64,000 nt of DNA from an uncultured Lachnospiraceae bacterium (GCA_910587105.1 CAJUMB010000002.1:66858-130857), one strand, 5' to 3'. Counted from the first letter of the stretch, positions 48,292-56,988 are shown. Notes: a model not told the origin generated them from the letters alone. Made by a program: numbers and translations.

Positions 48292-50886
48292 ATGGCTGCA
48301 ATATGTGAGGAATCAGAAAGAAGAAAATGCAAAGATAATAAAAACAAGACAGTCCTGCTGGGTATGATGGCGGGGATGATTTTTGTAGCAGCAGTGCTGC
48401 TTATCTCCAACTGGTGGTTTGTGGATTCTGCCCGCAGGGCTACGGGGGAGGCCATAGATTCTCTGAGCCGTTTTTATCTGAAAGAGATGGCCCGGCGCAG
48501 TTCTGAGGCCATATCTAACAGCCTGGAGCAAAAAGCCGGGGAACTGCAGAAAGTTGTTTATCATATGCAGGGGGAGAAAATATCAAGCAGTGATTTCTTA
48601 CGAAAGAGGCTGGATGATATCCAGTCCACCTATGAATTTGAGTTTCTGGCGGTGGCAGATGAACAAGGAGAGATGTACACAGCAGGGGGGACACTTTCAA
48701 AGGGTGATTATGCCGCACTGCGCAGGACTGCAGAGGGCTCCCGGGAGGCTGTGGCGGCCGGCACTCTGCCAGGGCAGGAATCAGTAATTGTGATCGCGGT
48801 TAATGATGCGGATATCACGGTGGGCAGTGAAAAAATGGTGTCCTGTTTTGCAGGGGTTGCTGTGGACAGCGTGATGGTGGTGCAGACCATCGAGAATCAG
48901 ACACATTGTAATCTGTTGAAAAGAGACGGCACCTATATGCTGAAATCCCCGGAGATGCGGGATTTGTCAGAAGGCAGTAATTTATTTACGGTGTTGAAAG
49001 AATATACTTCTTTTTTTAAGGAGTACTCTCTGGACGGGATGAAAAATGACTTTACCAGAGGAATTGCCGGATTTTCAGAATTTTATCACAATGACCACAG
49101 GGATTATATCTATTATGAACCTGTGAACAATACCGACTGGTATGTGACAATGCTCATCAGTGAGGATTTGGTGGATGACCGGATCAGTCCCATCACGAAC
49201 CGTATTTTGTCCAACAGCCGTGTTGTGATGGTGGTGTTGATTGTGTCCATGTCAGCTGTGTTTGCCGCGTTCGTGATGCGGTCCAGGGCAAATGAGAAAA
49301 TACGTCTGGAAATGGTCAAAATGGAAGAAGCCAGCCGGGCAAAGAGCACGTTTCTTTTTAATATGAGCCACGATATCCGGACTCCCATGAACGCTATTAT
49401 CGGTTTTACAGGATTGGCGCTTAAAAATCTGGACAATCTGGAACAGATGGAGAATTATCTGACAAAAATTATGGCATCCAGCCAGCACCTGCTCAGCCTG
49501 ATCAATGATGTGCTGGATATGAGCCGTATAGAATCGGGAAAAGTGGCCATCGAGGTGAAAGAGTGCAGTCTGCCTGAGACACTGCAGGATTTAAACACCA
49601 TTATACAGGGGCAGGTTCAGGAGAAGAACATGGAACTGCAGATGTCTGTGAACGATGTCCGGGATGAAAATGTATATTGTGATAAACTGCGTCTGAATCA
49701 GGTTCTGCTGAATCTAATCAGTAATGCTCTGAAATTTACACCGGCCGGAGGGAAGCTCTTTATCACCCTTGAGCAGAAAAAGGATGCCCCGGAGGGACAT
49801 GGTACCTATGAGATCCGGGTGAGGGATACAGGAATAGGAATGTCGCCGGAATTTGTGAAGAAGGTCTTTGAACCTTTTGAACGGGAAAATACCTCAACAG
49901 TGAGCAATATTCAGGGCACCGGTCTTGGGATGGCCATTACGAAGAATATCATTGATATGATGGGCGGGACCATAGAGGTTCATTCCAGCCCTGGCCAGGG
50001 GACAGAATTTGTGGTTACACTGACGTTTCCCCTGATGAAATCAGAAGACAGACAGCGGGTAATTCCAGAACTGAAAAATTCCCGTGTCCTTGTGGTTGAT
50101 GATGACTTTCAAGTCTGCGAAGGAGTCACAAAGATGCTGTTGGAGCTGGGTATGCGTCCTGAGTGGACGCTGAGCGGCAAAGAAGCGGTTCTCCATGCCA
50201 AAGTTGCCCTGGACCGAAAAGACGGGTATGAATTTTTTCTGATTGACTGGAAACTGCCGGATCTGGGCGGAATTGATGTGGCCAGGCAGATTCGGGAGGC
50301 TGTGGGGGAAACTGCCAGGATTATTGTGCTTACTGCGTATGACTGGGTACATATTGAGAATGAGGCCAGAGAGGCAGGTGTGTCAGGCTTCTGCACGAAA
50401 CCGGTGTTCTTCATTATGTTAAGGGACACACTCCTGGAAGTGATGGGAGAAAAGCCAAGGATTGAGGAAAAGGAAGATGCAGCGCAGAAGAACCAGGAAG
50501 TCTTTGAAGGGAAACGGCTGTTGCTGGTGGAAGACAATGAGCTGAACCGGGAGATTGCAGAGGAGATACTGGAAGATGCAGGCTTCATAGTAGAATCGGT
50601 GGAAGACGGGTCGTATGCGGTAGAGGTTATGGCAGGACCTGAGGCCGGGCGTTTTGATGCGGTTTTGATGGACATTCAGATGCCCATCATGGACGGCTGT
50701 GAGGCGTCACGGAGAATCCGCAGTTTGGAGAATGAGGAAATCGCAGGGATACCCATCATCGCCATGACGGCCAATGCCTTCGAGGAGGACAGACAGATGG
50801 CCTTTGCAGCAGGGATGAACGCACATGTGGCTAAGCCGGTGGATGTGAATGTGCTGATGGAGACATTAGCGGAGATGTTACGATAA
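48292..50886 (+). CDS. Hybrid sensor histidine kinase with two receivers
   Basis: An 864-residue membrane kinase. TM1 lies near residues 21-43, a Cache-like extracellular sensor spans about 45-305, and TM2 near 310-330. The dimerisation domain has FLFNMSHDIRTPMNAIIGF (His 360). The ATP domain has LNLISNALKFTPAGG, DTGIGM and GTGLGMAI. Receiver 1 has VLVVDDDFQVCEG with Asp in FLIDWKLPDLGG. Receiver 2 has LLLVEDNELNREIAEEI with Asp in VLMDIQMPIMDG. Both receivers keep their acidic residues. It is a single-gene unit between two terminators, with no adjacent response regulator. Ligand unknown; the close sugar locus may be a hint. Confidence 0.93.
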   Translation: MAAICEESERRKCKDNKNKTVLLGMMAGMIFVAAVLLISNWWFVDSARRATGEAIDSLSRFYLKEMARRSSEAISNSLEQKAGELQKVVYHMQGEKISSSDFLRKRLDDIQSTYEFEFLAVADEQGEMYTAGGTLSKGDYAALRRTAEGSREAVAAGTLPGQESVIVIAVNDADITVGSEKMVSCFAGVAVDSVMVVQTIENQTHCNLLKRDGTYMLKSPEMRDLSEGSNLFTVLKEYTSFFKEYSLDGMKNDFTRGIAGFSEFYHNDHRDYIYYEPVNNTDWYVTMLISEDLVDDRISPITNRILSNSRVVMVVLIVSMSAVFAAFVMRSRANEKIRLEMVKMEEASRAKSTFLFNMSHDIRTPMNAIIGFTGLALKNLDNLEQMENYLTKIMASSQHLLSLINDVLDMSRIESGKVAIEVKECSLPETLQDLNTIIQGQVQEKNMELQMSVNDVRDENVYCDKLRLNQVLLNLISNALKFTPAGGKLFITLEQKKDAPEGHGTYEIRVRDTGIGMSPEFVKKVFEPFERENTSTVSNIQGTGLGMAITKNIIDMMGGTIEVHSSPGQGTEFVVTLTFPLMKSEDRQRVIPELKNSRVLVVDDDFQVCEGVTKMLLELGMRPEWTLSGKEAVLHAKVALDRKDGYEFFLIDWKLPDLGGIDVARQIREAVGETARIIVLTAYDWVHIENEAREAGVSGFCTKPVFFIMLRDTLLEVMGEKPRIEEKEDAAQKNQEVFEGKRLLLVEDNELNREIAEEILEDAGFIVESVEDGSYAVEVMAGPEAGRFDAVLMDIQMPIMDGCEASRRIRSLENEEIAGIPIIAMTANAFEEDRQMAFAAGMNAHVAKPVDVNVLMETLAEMLR

Positions 50887-50930
50887 GGAAAAAGCCGTCA
50901 CGGGCAGTGTGGCGGCTTTTTCCTTTTTTA
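50887..50930. terminator. Bidirectional terminator between hybrid kinase and ilv operon
   Basis: The stem GGAAAAAGCCGTCAC / GTGTGGCGGCTTTTTCC with one bulge is followed by TTTTTT and preceded by A-rich sequence. It lies between two convergent genes and covers the last codon of the minus-strand ATPase, so it can serve both. Confidence 0.88.
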
Positions 50931-52631
50931 CAGCATAAGCTCCCGGTAACGGTTCACGCAGGCATAGATTTCCTGAGGCCGGGGCATGGCCAGGTTGGAG
51001 GATAAATAGGCTCCCTCGTTGATAGAGATTAACCCTTTCTCCTGAATCTGATCAGACAGTTTCTGAATGATATTTTTTAATTCTGTACGTCCATCGAAAC
51101 AGTGAAGCTCCATATATTTCAGCAGATAAGCCAGCGCAGTGGTCTGTTCGCTGTCCACCAGCTGTTCCACATAGCGCAGGTCTACAGTCTCCTTGTTGAT
51201 GGAGAATGCGTCTTTTCCCATAGTTTTCAGCTTAATCCGGTCACTTTTTTTGAATGGGGCTCCCTGGCGGGGACAGCGGACACTGTGGGGTGGCGCGGCT
51301 GGCGGCGGGTCCTCGCAGGTGAGAGGAAATGCCTGGGCTTCCTTCTTGGCCAGCTCAGTAATATCGTAAGGTTTGTACTGGTTCATCTGCAGAATGGTAT
51401 CTGCCACGTGGAAATAAGATCCGGAGCTTCCCGCCACGATCACGGAGGAGATTCCCTGTTCCAGGTAGATCTGGCGCACCCGTTCGATGAACGGGGTAAT
51501 AGGTTCCTGATTCCTGTGGACCACCCGCTGCATCAGGTCATCTCTCACCATAAAGTTGGTGGCGCAGGTATCCTCGTCGATAAGGAACAACCGGGTGCCT
51601 GCCTCCATGCTCTCCACCACATTGGCGGCCTGGGAGGTGCTTCCGCTGGCGTCTTCTGTGGAGAAAGCTCTGGTGTCCCTGTTGTTGGGCAGGTTGTTGA
51701 TGAACATGGAGATATCTGCTTTCTTGATGCTGCGGCCATCCTCTGCCCGGATTTTCACCGCGGTGATGTCTGTGGCTGTATACTCTCTGCCGTCTCCGGC
51801 GATATGGTTATAAACCCCCAGTTCCAGAGCTTTGAGCAGTGTGGATTTTCCGTGATAGCCTCCCCCCACAATCAGGGTGATTCCCTGGGGGATTCCCATG
51901 CCGGAAATGGGGCCGTGGTTCGGCAGGTCCAGAGTGATCTCCAGGGAGTCTGGGGACTGGAAGGGCACTGCATTCTTCATAGGACGGGCGGAAACGCCGC
52001 TCTCCCTGGGCAGGATGGTTCCGTTTGCCACAAAAGCAGTCAGATGCCGCTGGGAAAGCTGCTGGCGGATGTAATGCTGGTCCTCGCTGAGCTCTTTTAC
52101 TTTCTGGACTTTTTTAGGGTCCAGGTGTTTGTAAAACAGGCTGGAGGGGATGCATTTTGGCAGGAAATCAAACAGGATTTTGATCAGCTCTCCGGAATTG
52201 ATGCGGCGGCCGTCGGCGGGGAAGCCCACTTCCATGCGGACTAATAAATCGCCGTTTTTGGGATTGATGTGGCAGGCAGTCCGCTCTAGAATCTCCTGTC
52301 CGCAGCGGCTGACACTGATGAGGCCGCTTTTGCCGGAGCCTCTGGCCTTGAAGCTGTACTGATTGAGGGCACGGGAAAACAGGCGCAGAATGTGGTCCTG
52401 CAGGGCAATGCGTTTGTGGGGCTGGTCATAGGTATCTGGGGGAAACCCTGCCTCCTGTCCAGACACAGAGACGCTCACCTTGGAGGGAGATGCAAAAGGG
52501 TCTCCCTGCACATGGTCGATATTTAAGAGGTACCCAGGGAAGCGGTAGCTTCCTCGGGTATCTTTGTATGCCGGATAACTTTTACGGTCAATCTGGCCAA
52601 GTAACTGCCGCAGATCGTTGGCATGTTTCAT
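50928..52631 (-). CDS. ABC-class ATPase of unknown function
   Basis: A 567-residue cytosolic protein of the predicted ABC-class ATPase family (COG3044-like). A family-specific N-terminus (LRQLLGQIDRKSYPAYKDTR; SGLISVSRCGQEILERTAC) precedes the nucleotide loop LIVGGGYHGKSTLLKALELG. Walker B-like region is RLFLIDEDTCATNFMVRDDL, and SSVIVAGSSGSYFHVADTIL follows. No membrane helices are visible and no partner permease is near. It is the last gene after ilvB-ilvN with 14 bp spacing, so it should be made under the same T-box. Function has not been established for this family, so its link to branched-chain amino acids is only positional. Confidence 0.86.
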   Translation of the reverse strand: MKHANDLRQLLGQIDRKSYPAYKDTRGSYRFPGYLLNIDHVQGDPFASPSKVSVSVSGQEAGFPPDTYDQPHKRIALQDHILRLFSRALNQYSFKARGSGKSGLISVSRCGQEILERTACHINPKNGDLLVRMEVGFPADGRRINSGELIKILFDFLPKCIPSSLFYKHLDPKKVQKVKELSEDQHYIRQQLSQRHLTAFVANGTILPRESGVSARPMKNAVPFQSPDSLEITLDLPNHGPISGMGIPQGITLIVGGGYHGKSTLLKALELGVYNHIAGDGREYTATDITAVKIRAEDGRSIKKADISMFINNLPNNRDTRAFSTEDASGSTSQAANVVESMEAGTRLFLIDEDTCATNFMVRDDLMQRVVHRNQEPITPFIERVRQIYLEQGISSVIVAGSSGSYFHVADTILQMNQYKPYDITELAKKEAQAFPLTCEDPPPAAPPHSVRCPRQGAPFKKSDRIKLKTMGKDAFSINKETVDLRYVEQLVDSEQTTALAYLLKYMELHCFDGRTELKNIIQKLSDQIQEKGLISINEGAYLSSNLAMPRPQEIYACVNRYRELML

Positions 52632-52645
52632 AGATGTGCTCCTTT

Positions 52646-53146
52646 CTAGCGCTCCTGGATGCTGATAGCTTCCACGGCGACACTTCCTCCCCGCACCACT
52701 TCCAGCCGTCCGCTGAAACTCTGGTTCAGAAGATGGATGATGTCGTTGTTTCTGTTCTCAGTCTGAGTGGATTCCAGCAGGATGCTGTTCTTTCCGTAAT
52801 CCGTCACCTGTATGCCGAATACCTGGGCGATGCGGAAGACTTCTTCTTTTTCCACGTGGGAACAGCCTTTTACCTTAATAAATAAAATTTCTTTCATGTG
52901 TATGGGCGTGTCGGTAAAATCAATGACTTTGATAATGCCCACACTGCGGTTTAACTGTTTTTTGATCTGTTCAAATGTCACATCATCGCCGATTAGGCTG
53001 ATGGTCATGCGGGAAACGGTAGGGTCCTCAGTCTCTCCCACAGTGAGAGACTGGAGATTATATGATTTTCCGGAAAAAAGGCCGGCGATTTTGGCCAACA
53101 CACCCACTTCATTTTCCACAAACAGGGAAATCCAACGTTTTTTCAT
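52646..53146 (-). CDS. ilvN: Acetolactate synthase small subunit
   Basis: A 166-residue regulatory subunit. The N-terminal ACT domain reads WISLFVENEVGVLAKIAGLF and NLQSLTVGETEDPTVSRMTI; it binds valine in known enzymes and gives feedback inhibition. The C-terminal half (IKVKGCSHVEKEEVFRIAQV) completes the usual long small-subunit form, also called IlvH. It is 13 bp downstream of ilvB, a normal arrangement. It stimulates the catalytic subunit and sets valine sensitivity. Confidence 0.95.
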   Translation of the reverse strand: MKKRWISLFVENEVGVLAKIAGLFSGKSYNLQSLTVGETEDPTVSRMTISLIGDDVTFEQIKKQLNRSVGIIKVIDFTDTPIHMKEILFIKVKGCSHVEKEEVFRIAQVFGIQVTDYGKNSILLESTQTENRNNDIIHLLNQSFSGRLEVVRGGSVAVEAISIQER

Positions 53147-53159
53147 AATCTTTGTCCTC

Positions 53160-54887
53160 CTAACAATCCATTACCATTTCACTTAATGGTTTTCCTGTGG
53201 GTACCATCGGTGATACGTTTGCTTCTGGGTCAATGAGAAACTCAATGACAGTGGGCCGCTTGGTCTCTTTCCCGGCTGCGGCAAAGGCGGCTTTTAGGTC
53301 TTCTTCCCGTTCTACCCGGATGCCCAGGGCGCCGTAGCTCTCTGCCAGTTTTACAAAGTCCGGGGTGTAGGGCGGGCAGCATTTGTCCGGGTTTTTGCAG
53401 TCGTGGATGCAGCCTCTGCGGTAGCGCAGGCAGGTGGCGGAATAACGTTTGTCAAAGAACATTTCCTGCCACTGGCGCACATTCCCCAGCCAGGAATTGT
53501 TCAGAATGCAGATGATCACCGGAAGTTCCATGCAGATGGCAGTAGCCAGCTCCTGGAGATTCATCTGGAATCCCCCGTCGCCGGAAATGGCGATGACCGG
53601 CTGGGAGGGATTGCCCAGTTTGGCGCCAATGGCGGCGGGGAGACCGTAACCCATGGTGCCCAGACCGCCGGAAGTGAGAAGCTGTTTCTTTCCGGTAAGG
53701 GACAAAAACTGAGTGGCCCACAGCTGGTTTTGTCCCACGTCAGTAGATACGATGGCGTCTGGGAACATGTCATTGATTTGGCAGATGATTTTCTCAGGGT
53801 TCAGCCCTGGATAGCGGTTCATCTGAATGGGATAGCTGTCTTTCCATGTCTGGATGGAGGCCAGCCAGTCTTTGGTATCCAGCGGCTTTGTGTATTCCAG
53901 CATCTTTGTGATGGCCACATTGGCATCCGCCACAATGGGGATATCTACCACAATGTTTCTGGAGATTGACGCCGTGTCGATGTCAATGTGGATGATGGAT
54001 GCATTTTTGGCAAATTCGCTGATTTTGCCGGTGATTCTGTCATTGAACCGGGTGCCGATGGAAAACAATACATCGCACTGGCTGATGGCCGTATTGGAAG
54101 CATAATTCCCGTGGATTCCAATGTTGCCCACATACAACGGGTGGTCGGTGGGAATGGCGCCTTTGCCCATGATGGTGGTGATTACAGGAACCTGGGTCTG
54201 CTGGGCCAGTTTGGTCATGGCCTCCTGGGCATGGGCAATCTTTACCCCTCCGCCCAGGAGGAATACCGGGCGTTTGGAGGCGTTTAATATTTTCACAGCT
54301 TTTTTCAGCTGGCCTTCGTGGACTCCGGTGCTGGGTTTGTAGCTGCGGATGTTTACCTGGGAAGGGTATTCATCGGAGCCATAAGCCTGCTGGATATCTT
54401 TGGGGATATCTACTACCACAGGCCCCGGTTTTCCGGTACGGGCGATGTAGAATGCTTCTTTGATGATTCTTCCCAGATCTTCCCTGTCTCTGACTGTGAC
54501 AGAGTGTTTGCAGATACTGCGGGTGATTCCCACAATGTCCACTTCCTGAAAGGCATCGTTTCCAATGAGATTGGTGGGCACCTGTCCGGTGATGCACACC
54601 AGGGGCACACTGTCATAATTGGCAGTGGCAATGCCAGTCACCAGATTGGTGGCCCCCGGGCCGCTGGTCACCATACACACGCCCACTTTTCCGGTGGAAC
54701 GGGCGTAACCGTCCGCCGCGTGGACCAATGCCTGTTCGTGGCGGGGCAGAACCACCTCAATATCGTTTTGTCCGTAAAGGGAATTAAATAAATCGATGGC
54801 CTGTCCGCCGGGGTAGCCAAACAGAAGGTCTACCCCTTCTTCTTTCAATGCTTTTACAAGTAAATCGGTTCCTTTGATTTGGTTCAT
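53160..54887 (-). CDS. ilvB: Acetolactate synthase large subunit
   Basis: A 575-residue thiamine-diphosphate enzyme. The N-terminus has LLFGYPGGQAIDLFNSLYG and the catalytic Glu region; the central FAD-type domain has VFLLGGGVKIAHAQEAM; the C-terminal ThDP motif is GDGGFQMNLQELATAI with ILNNSWLGNVRQWQE. It condenses two pyruvates, or pyruvate and 2-ketobutyrate, in valine/leucine/isoleucine synthesis. An unusual cysteine-rich insertion (SATCLRYRRGCIHDCKNPDK-CC, near 53385-53440) sits after the ThDP region. Expression should be set by the T-box upstream. ilvC, ilvD and leu genes are not in the window. Confidence 0.96.
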   Translation of the reverse strand: MNQIKGTDLLVKALKEEGVDLLFGYPGGQAIDLFNSLYGQNDIEVVLPRHEQALVHAADGYARSTGKVGVCMVTSGPGATNLVTGIATANYDSVPLVCITGQVPTNLIGNDAFQEVDIVGITRSICKHSVTVRDREDLGRIIKEAFYIARTGKPGPVVVDIPKDIQQAYGSDEYPSQVNIRSYKPSTGVHEGQLKKAVKILNASKRPVFLLGGGVKIAHAQEAMTKLAQQTQVPVITTIMGKGAIPTDHPLYVGNIGIHGNYASNTAISQCDVLFSIGTRFNDRITGKISEFAKNASIIHIDIDTASISRNIVVDIPIVADANVAITKMLEYTKPLDTKDWLASIQTWKDSYPIQMNRYPGLNPEKIICQINDMFPDAIVSTDVGQNQLWATQFLSLTGKKQLLTSGGLGTMGYGLPAAIGAKLGNPSQPVIAISGDGGFQMNLQELATAICMELPVIICILNNSWLGNVRQWQEMFFDKRYSATCLRYRRGCIHDCKNPDKCCPPYTPDFVKLAESYGALGIRVEREEDLKAAFAAAGKETKRPTVIEFLIDPEANVSPMVPTGKPLSEMVMDC

Positions 54888-54907
54888 ACAATGTCCTCCT
54901 TTAAATC

Positions 54908-55255
54908 CAAAAAGCCCTAAGCCGCGTTTGGCTTAGGGCGAATAGATATCCGTGGTACCACCTAAATTCAAAGAATGTATTCTCTGCACTCAATCAGTAC
55001 GGACTTATACACAGCGGCACCCAATGTGATACGATGAAGCCTGATACAAATCGATACTGTATCCCGGTAACGGGGGATGACCGTTAAAACCTACTGAAGA
55101 AGGGGAAAACACTTATCGTTTCTAGAGTCCTTCTCGTTGGGTCTTACTGCTCAAGGGCTACTTTCTGCATCCTCTCCATGAAGATTTCCACCAGCCATCT
55201 TCTCTCTGTGATATCGACAGATGCATACTCCTCCCTGTCTCGGCATTTTCATATG
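54908..55255 (-). ncRNA. T-box leader of ilvB-ilvN operon
   Basis: On the minus strand the leader has the conserved T-box sequence AGGTGGTACCACGG (54963-54950), followed by a terminator with 10-bp stem GCCCTAAGCC / GGCTTAGGGC and a T-run (54939-54908). The 5' part (55250-55140) forms a stem I: AGTATGCATC with GATGC above an internal loop, and CAGGG with CCCTTG below. In the 3' side of that loop, GAAAGTAG presents GUA at 55161-55159, a candidate valine specifier. Uncharged tRNA binding would prevent termination and switch on ilvBN. The specifier reading is by eye and less certain than the T-box itself. Confidence 0.92.
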
Positions 55256-55276
55256 GTTTTTTTGAACTTGCGTATT

Positions 55277-55306
55277 AGTATAACAGAAGGGTGGTTTCTT
55301 TGTCAA
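55277..55306 (-). promoter_or_regulatory. Promoter for T-box/ilv operon
   Basis: On the minus strand TTGACA (55306-55301), 18-bp spacer, TATACT (55282-55277). It would begin transcription about 15-20 bp before the T-box stem I. Confidence 0.8.
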
Positions 55307-55366
55307 CCCTTGGTTTACAGCATTTCTTACTGTCTGCGGCACGCTCTAATACTCAAAACAGCTTTC

Positions 55367-55395
55367 TTGCAAATCGGGCATAAATTTGCTATCAT
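55367..55395 (+). promoter_or_regulatory. Promoter for small unknown gene
   Basis: TTGCAA at 55367-55372, 17-bp spacer, TATCAT at 55390-55395, divergent from the ilv promoter. A GGAGG site at about 55426 and an ATG at 55440 follow. Confidence 0.55.
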
Positions 55396-55439
55396 CATTA
55401 AAGGCAGATGGATGTTCCTGTTGACGGAGGCAGCTTTTA

Positions 55440-55883
55440 ATGAAAAAGATAAGGCAGAACGCATATCTGAGTATACTGCTGGTACTGGCAGTAGCTGCGT
55501 TAGAGATATGCATAAAAAAGATCACTCCCCAAATTCCGATACATTTCGAAAAAGTTTGTTCATTCCTGGAGAGCAAAGGGGGATATACCGGCCGGGACGC
55601 CTGTGACTTGAAGCGGGCACCGGCAGTTATTTATCAGGAGATCGACGAAGATTTCAGGCAGTGCCGTGGACGGAGGCAGAGAAAAATCAGCGGCGGATTA
55701 CCGGTGTTTTCGCTGGCATTAACCGGCCGTTTTGCAAGTTTTCCATGTTATGCGGTGAAGAATCCGCACAGGCAGAGCACCGCGGCAGCATACTGCAGAA
55801 GTATCATTATCCGCTATATCCACCACCAGGACGGCAGACCTCCTGCGAATCTGCACAAGCTGTTTTCAAAGTTCTTTACATAA
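55440..55883 (+). CDS. Unrecognised small protein, possibly frameshifted
   Basis: An open frame of 147 codons with upstream promoter, a GGAGG site 9 nt before the ATG, and an N-terminus like a signal or anchor (MKKIRQNAYLSILLVLAVAA). I do not recognise it. Residues 30-75 (PIHFEKVCSFLESKGGYTGR; RAPAVIYQEIDEDFRQ) read like normal protein. After about 55656 the frame becomes arginine/histidine rich, and another frame (55661-55915, PWTEAEKNQRRITGVFAGIN) looks as plausible. A single-base frameshift near 55656 is therefore possible, making this a decaying gene. A MITE-like repeat lies just beyond. Confidence in a functional product is low. Confidence 0.35.
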   Translation: MKKIRQNAYLSILLVLAVAALEICIKKITPQIPIHFEKVCSFLESKGGYTGRDACDLKRAPAVIYQEIDEDFRQCRGRRQRKISGGLPVFSLALTGRFASFPCYAVKNPHRQSTAAAYCRSIIIRYIHHQDGRPPANLHKLFSKFFT

Positions 55884-55901
55884 ACAGGTCAGACTTAGTT
55901 T

Positions 55902-56065
55902 TAGAGCGTGTTTGAAAATTCATTCACGCCACCCATACGCCCCACTTTGCGGCAGATCTGCCCCTTATTCGGTTGCTGTAGCCCGCTACAGCTCCCTCAT
56001 GCGGAACAAATCTCCCACAAAGTGTGACGCACGGTTGACATAAAGCAATTTTCAAACACGCTCTA
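55902..56065. mobile_element. MITE-like inverted-repeat element, 164 bp
   Basis: Perfect 19-bp terminal inverted repeats (TAGAGCGTGTTTGAAAATT at 55902-55920 and its complement at 56047-56065) bound an element without coding frame. Inner parts also pair imperfectly, with a central GCTGTAGC / GCTACAGC stem at about 55983, so the whole unit can fold into one long hairpin. A clearly related left half is present at 63945-64000. No target duplication is obvious. It looks like a non-autonomous palindromic element dispersed in the genome. No transposase is in the window. Confidence 0.75.
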
Positions 56066-56088
56066 GAGAAAATCAGGAGTGATCATAT

Positions 56089-56952
56089 ATGAAACAGACG
56101 ATTTTTAAAACATTTTTATTGATTTCAGGGGCTGTAATTGCAGCATTTGCGCTGGAAAAGATTCTGGTGCCGGTTATGATTCTGGACGGCGGTATCGTGG
56201 GGGTCAGCATGATTATCAGTTCTCTGACAAAGCTTCCTCTTGGGGCGCTGACCATTGCCCTGAATCTGCCTTTTGTGATTATAGGGGGGCGGAGCCTGGG
56301 AAAAGAGTTCTGGCTGCGCACCATAGCTGCGATGGCTGTCTTTTCCGCATCATTATCATTATTCGAGTGTCTGGAATTTACAGTGACGGATGATGAACTT
56401 CTGGCGGTTGTCTTCGGAGGCATTCTGTTAGGATGCGGTGTGGGGCTCATCATCCGCAACGGCGGCTGTCTGGATGGGACAGAGACGGTGGCGATTCTCG
56501 TCAGTAAGAAATCCAATTTTTCGGTGGGCCAGGTGGTATTGTGCTTTAACGTGATCATATACTCTATGGCAGGGCTGCTTTTCGGGCTGAATCACGCTAT
56601 GTACAGTCTGCTGACCTATTTTATTGTGTCCAAGGTGGTTGACTTTATCAACACCGGTATGGACCAGGGAAAAGCAGTTATTATCATTACCAACCAGGGA
56701 AAGCTTATTGCCGATGATATCTATCAGGTCCTTGGAAGGACCGTGACCATTATGCCGGGGGAAGGTCTGCTGTCGGGGAAAAAGGAAGTTCTCTACTGTG
56801 TGATCACACGTATGGAGCTGAGCATGCTGCGGCGGATACTGGAAAAGGATGATTATACTGCGTTTATGACAATCTCTGATGTGTCGGAAATTGTGGGAAA
56901 GCATATAAAGAGCAGCAAGGGGGCGCCGCAGGCTGTATCGACCAACAGTTAA
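56089..56952 (+). CDS. YitT family membrane protein
   Basis: A 287-residue protein with about five membrane helices in the first 190 residues (ILVPVMILDGGIVGVSMIIS; NGGCLDGTETVAILVSKK is a family signature) and a soluble C-terminal DUF2179 domain (AVIIITNQGKLIADDIYQVL; LYCVITRMELSMLRRI). This is the usual YitT layout; the family has no firmly assigned transport role. It starts 23 bp after the MITE-like element with an AGGAG site, so the element lies in its promoter or leader region. The antiporter gene follows after 36 bp and may be co-transcribed. Confidence 0.9.
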   Translation: MKQTIFKTFLLISGAVIAAFALEKILVPVMILDGGIVGVSMIISSLTKLPLGALTIALNLPFVIIGGRSLGKEFWLRTIAAMAVFSASLSLFECLEFTVTDDELLAVVFGGILLGCGVGLIIRNGGCLDGTETVAILVSKKSNFSVGQVVLCFNVIIYSMAGLLFGLNHAMYSLLTYFIVSKVVDFINTGMDQGKAVIIITNQGKLIADDIYQVLGRTVTIMPGEGLLSGKKEVLYCVITRMELSMLRRILEKDDYTAFMTISDVSEIVGKHIKSSKGAPQAVSTNS

Positions 56953-56988
56953 TATACAGGAGAAAAAAGATAGAAGAAGGGAAGAAGG

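Noticed and set aside
51102..52244. 380-codon plus-strand frame opposite the ABC-class ATPase
   Set aside because: Antisense to a well-supported gene in the ilv operon; composition and lack of motifs fit a shadow frame.
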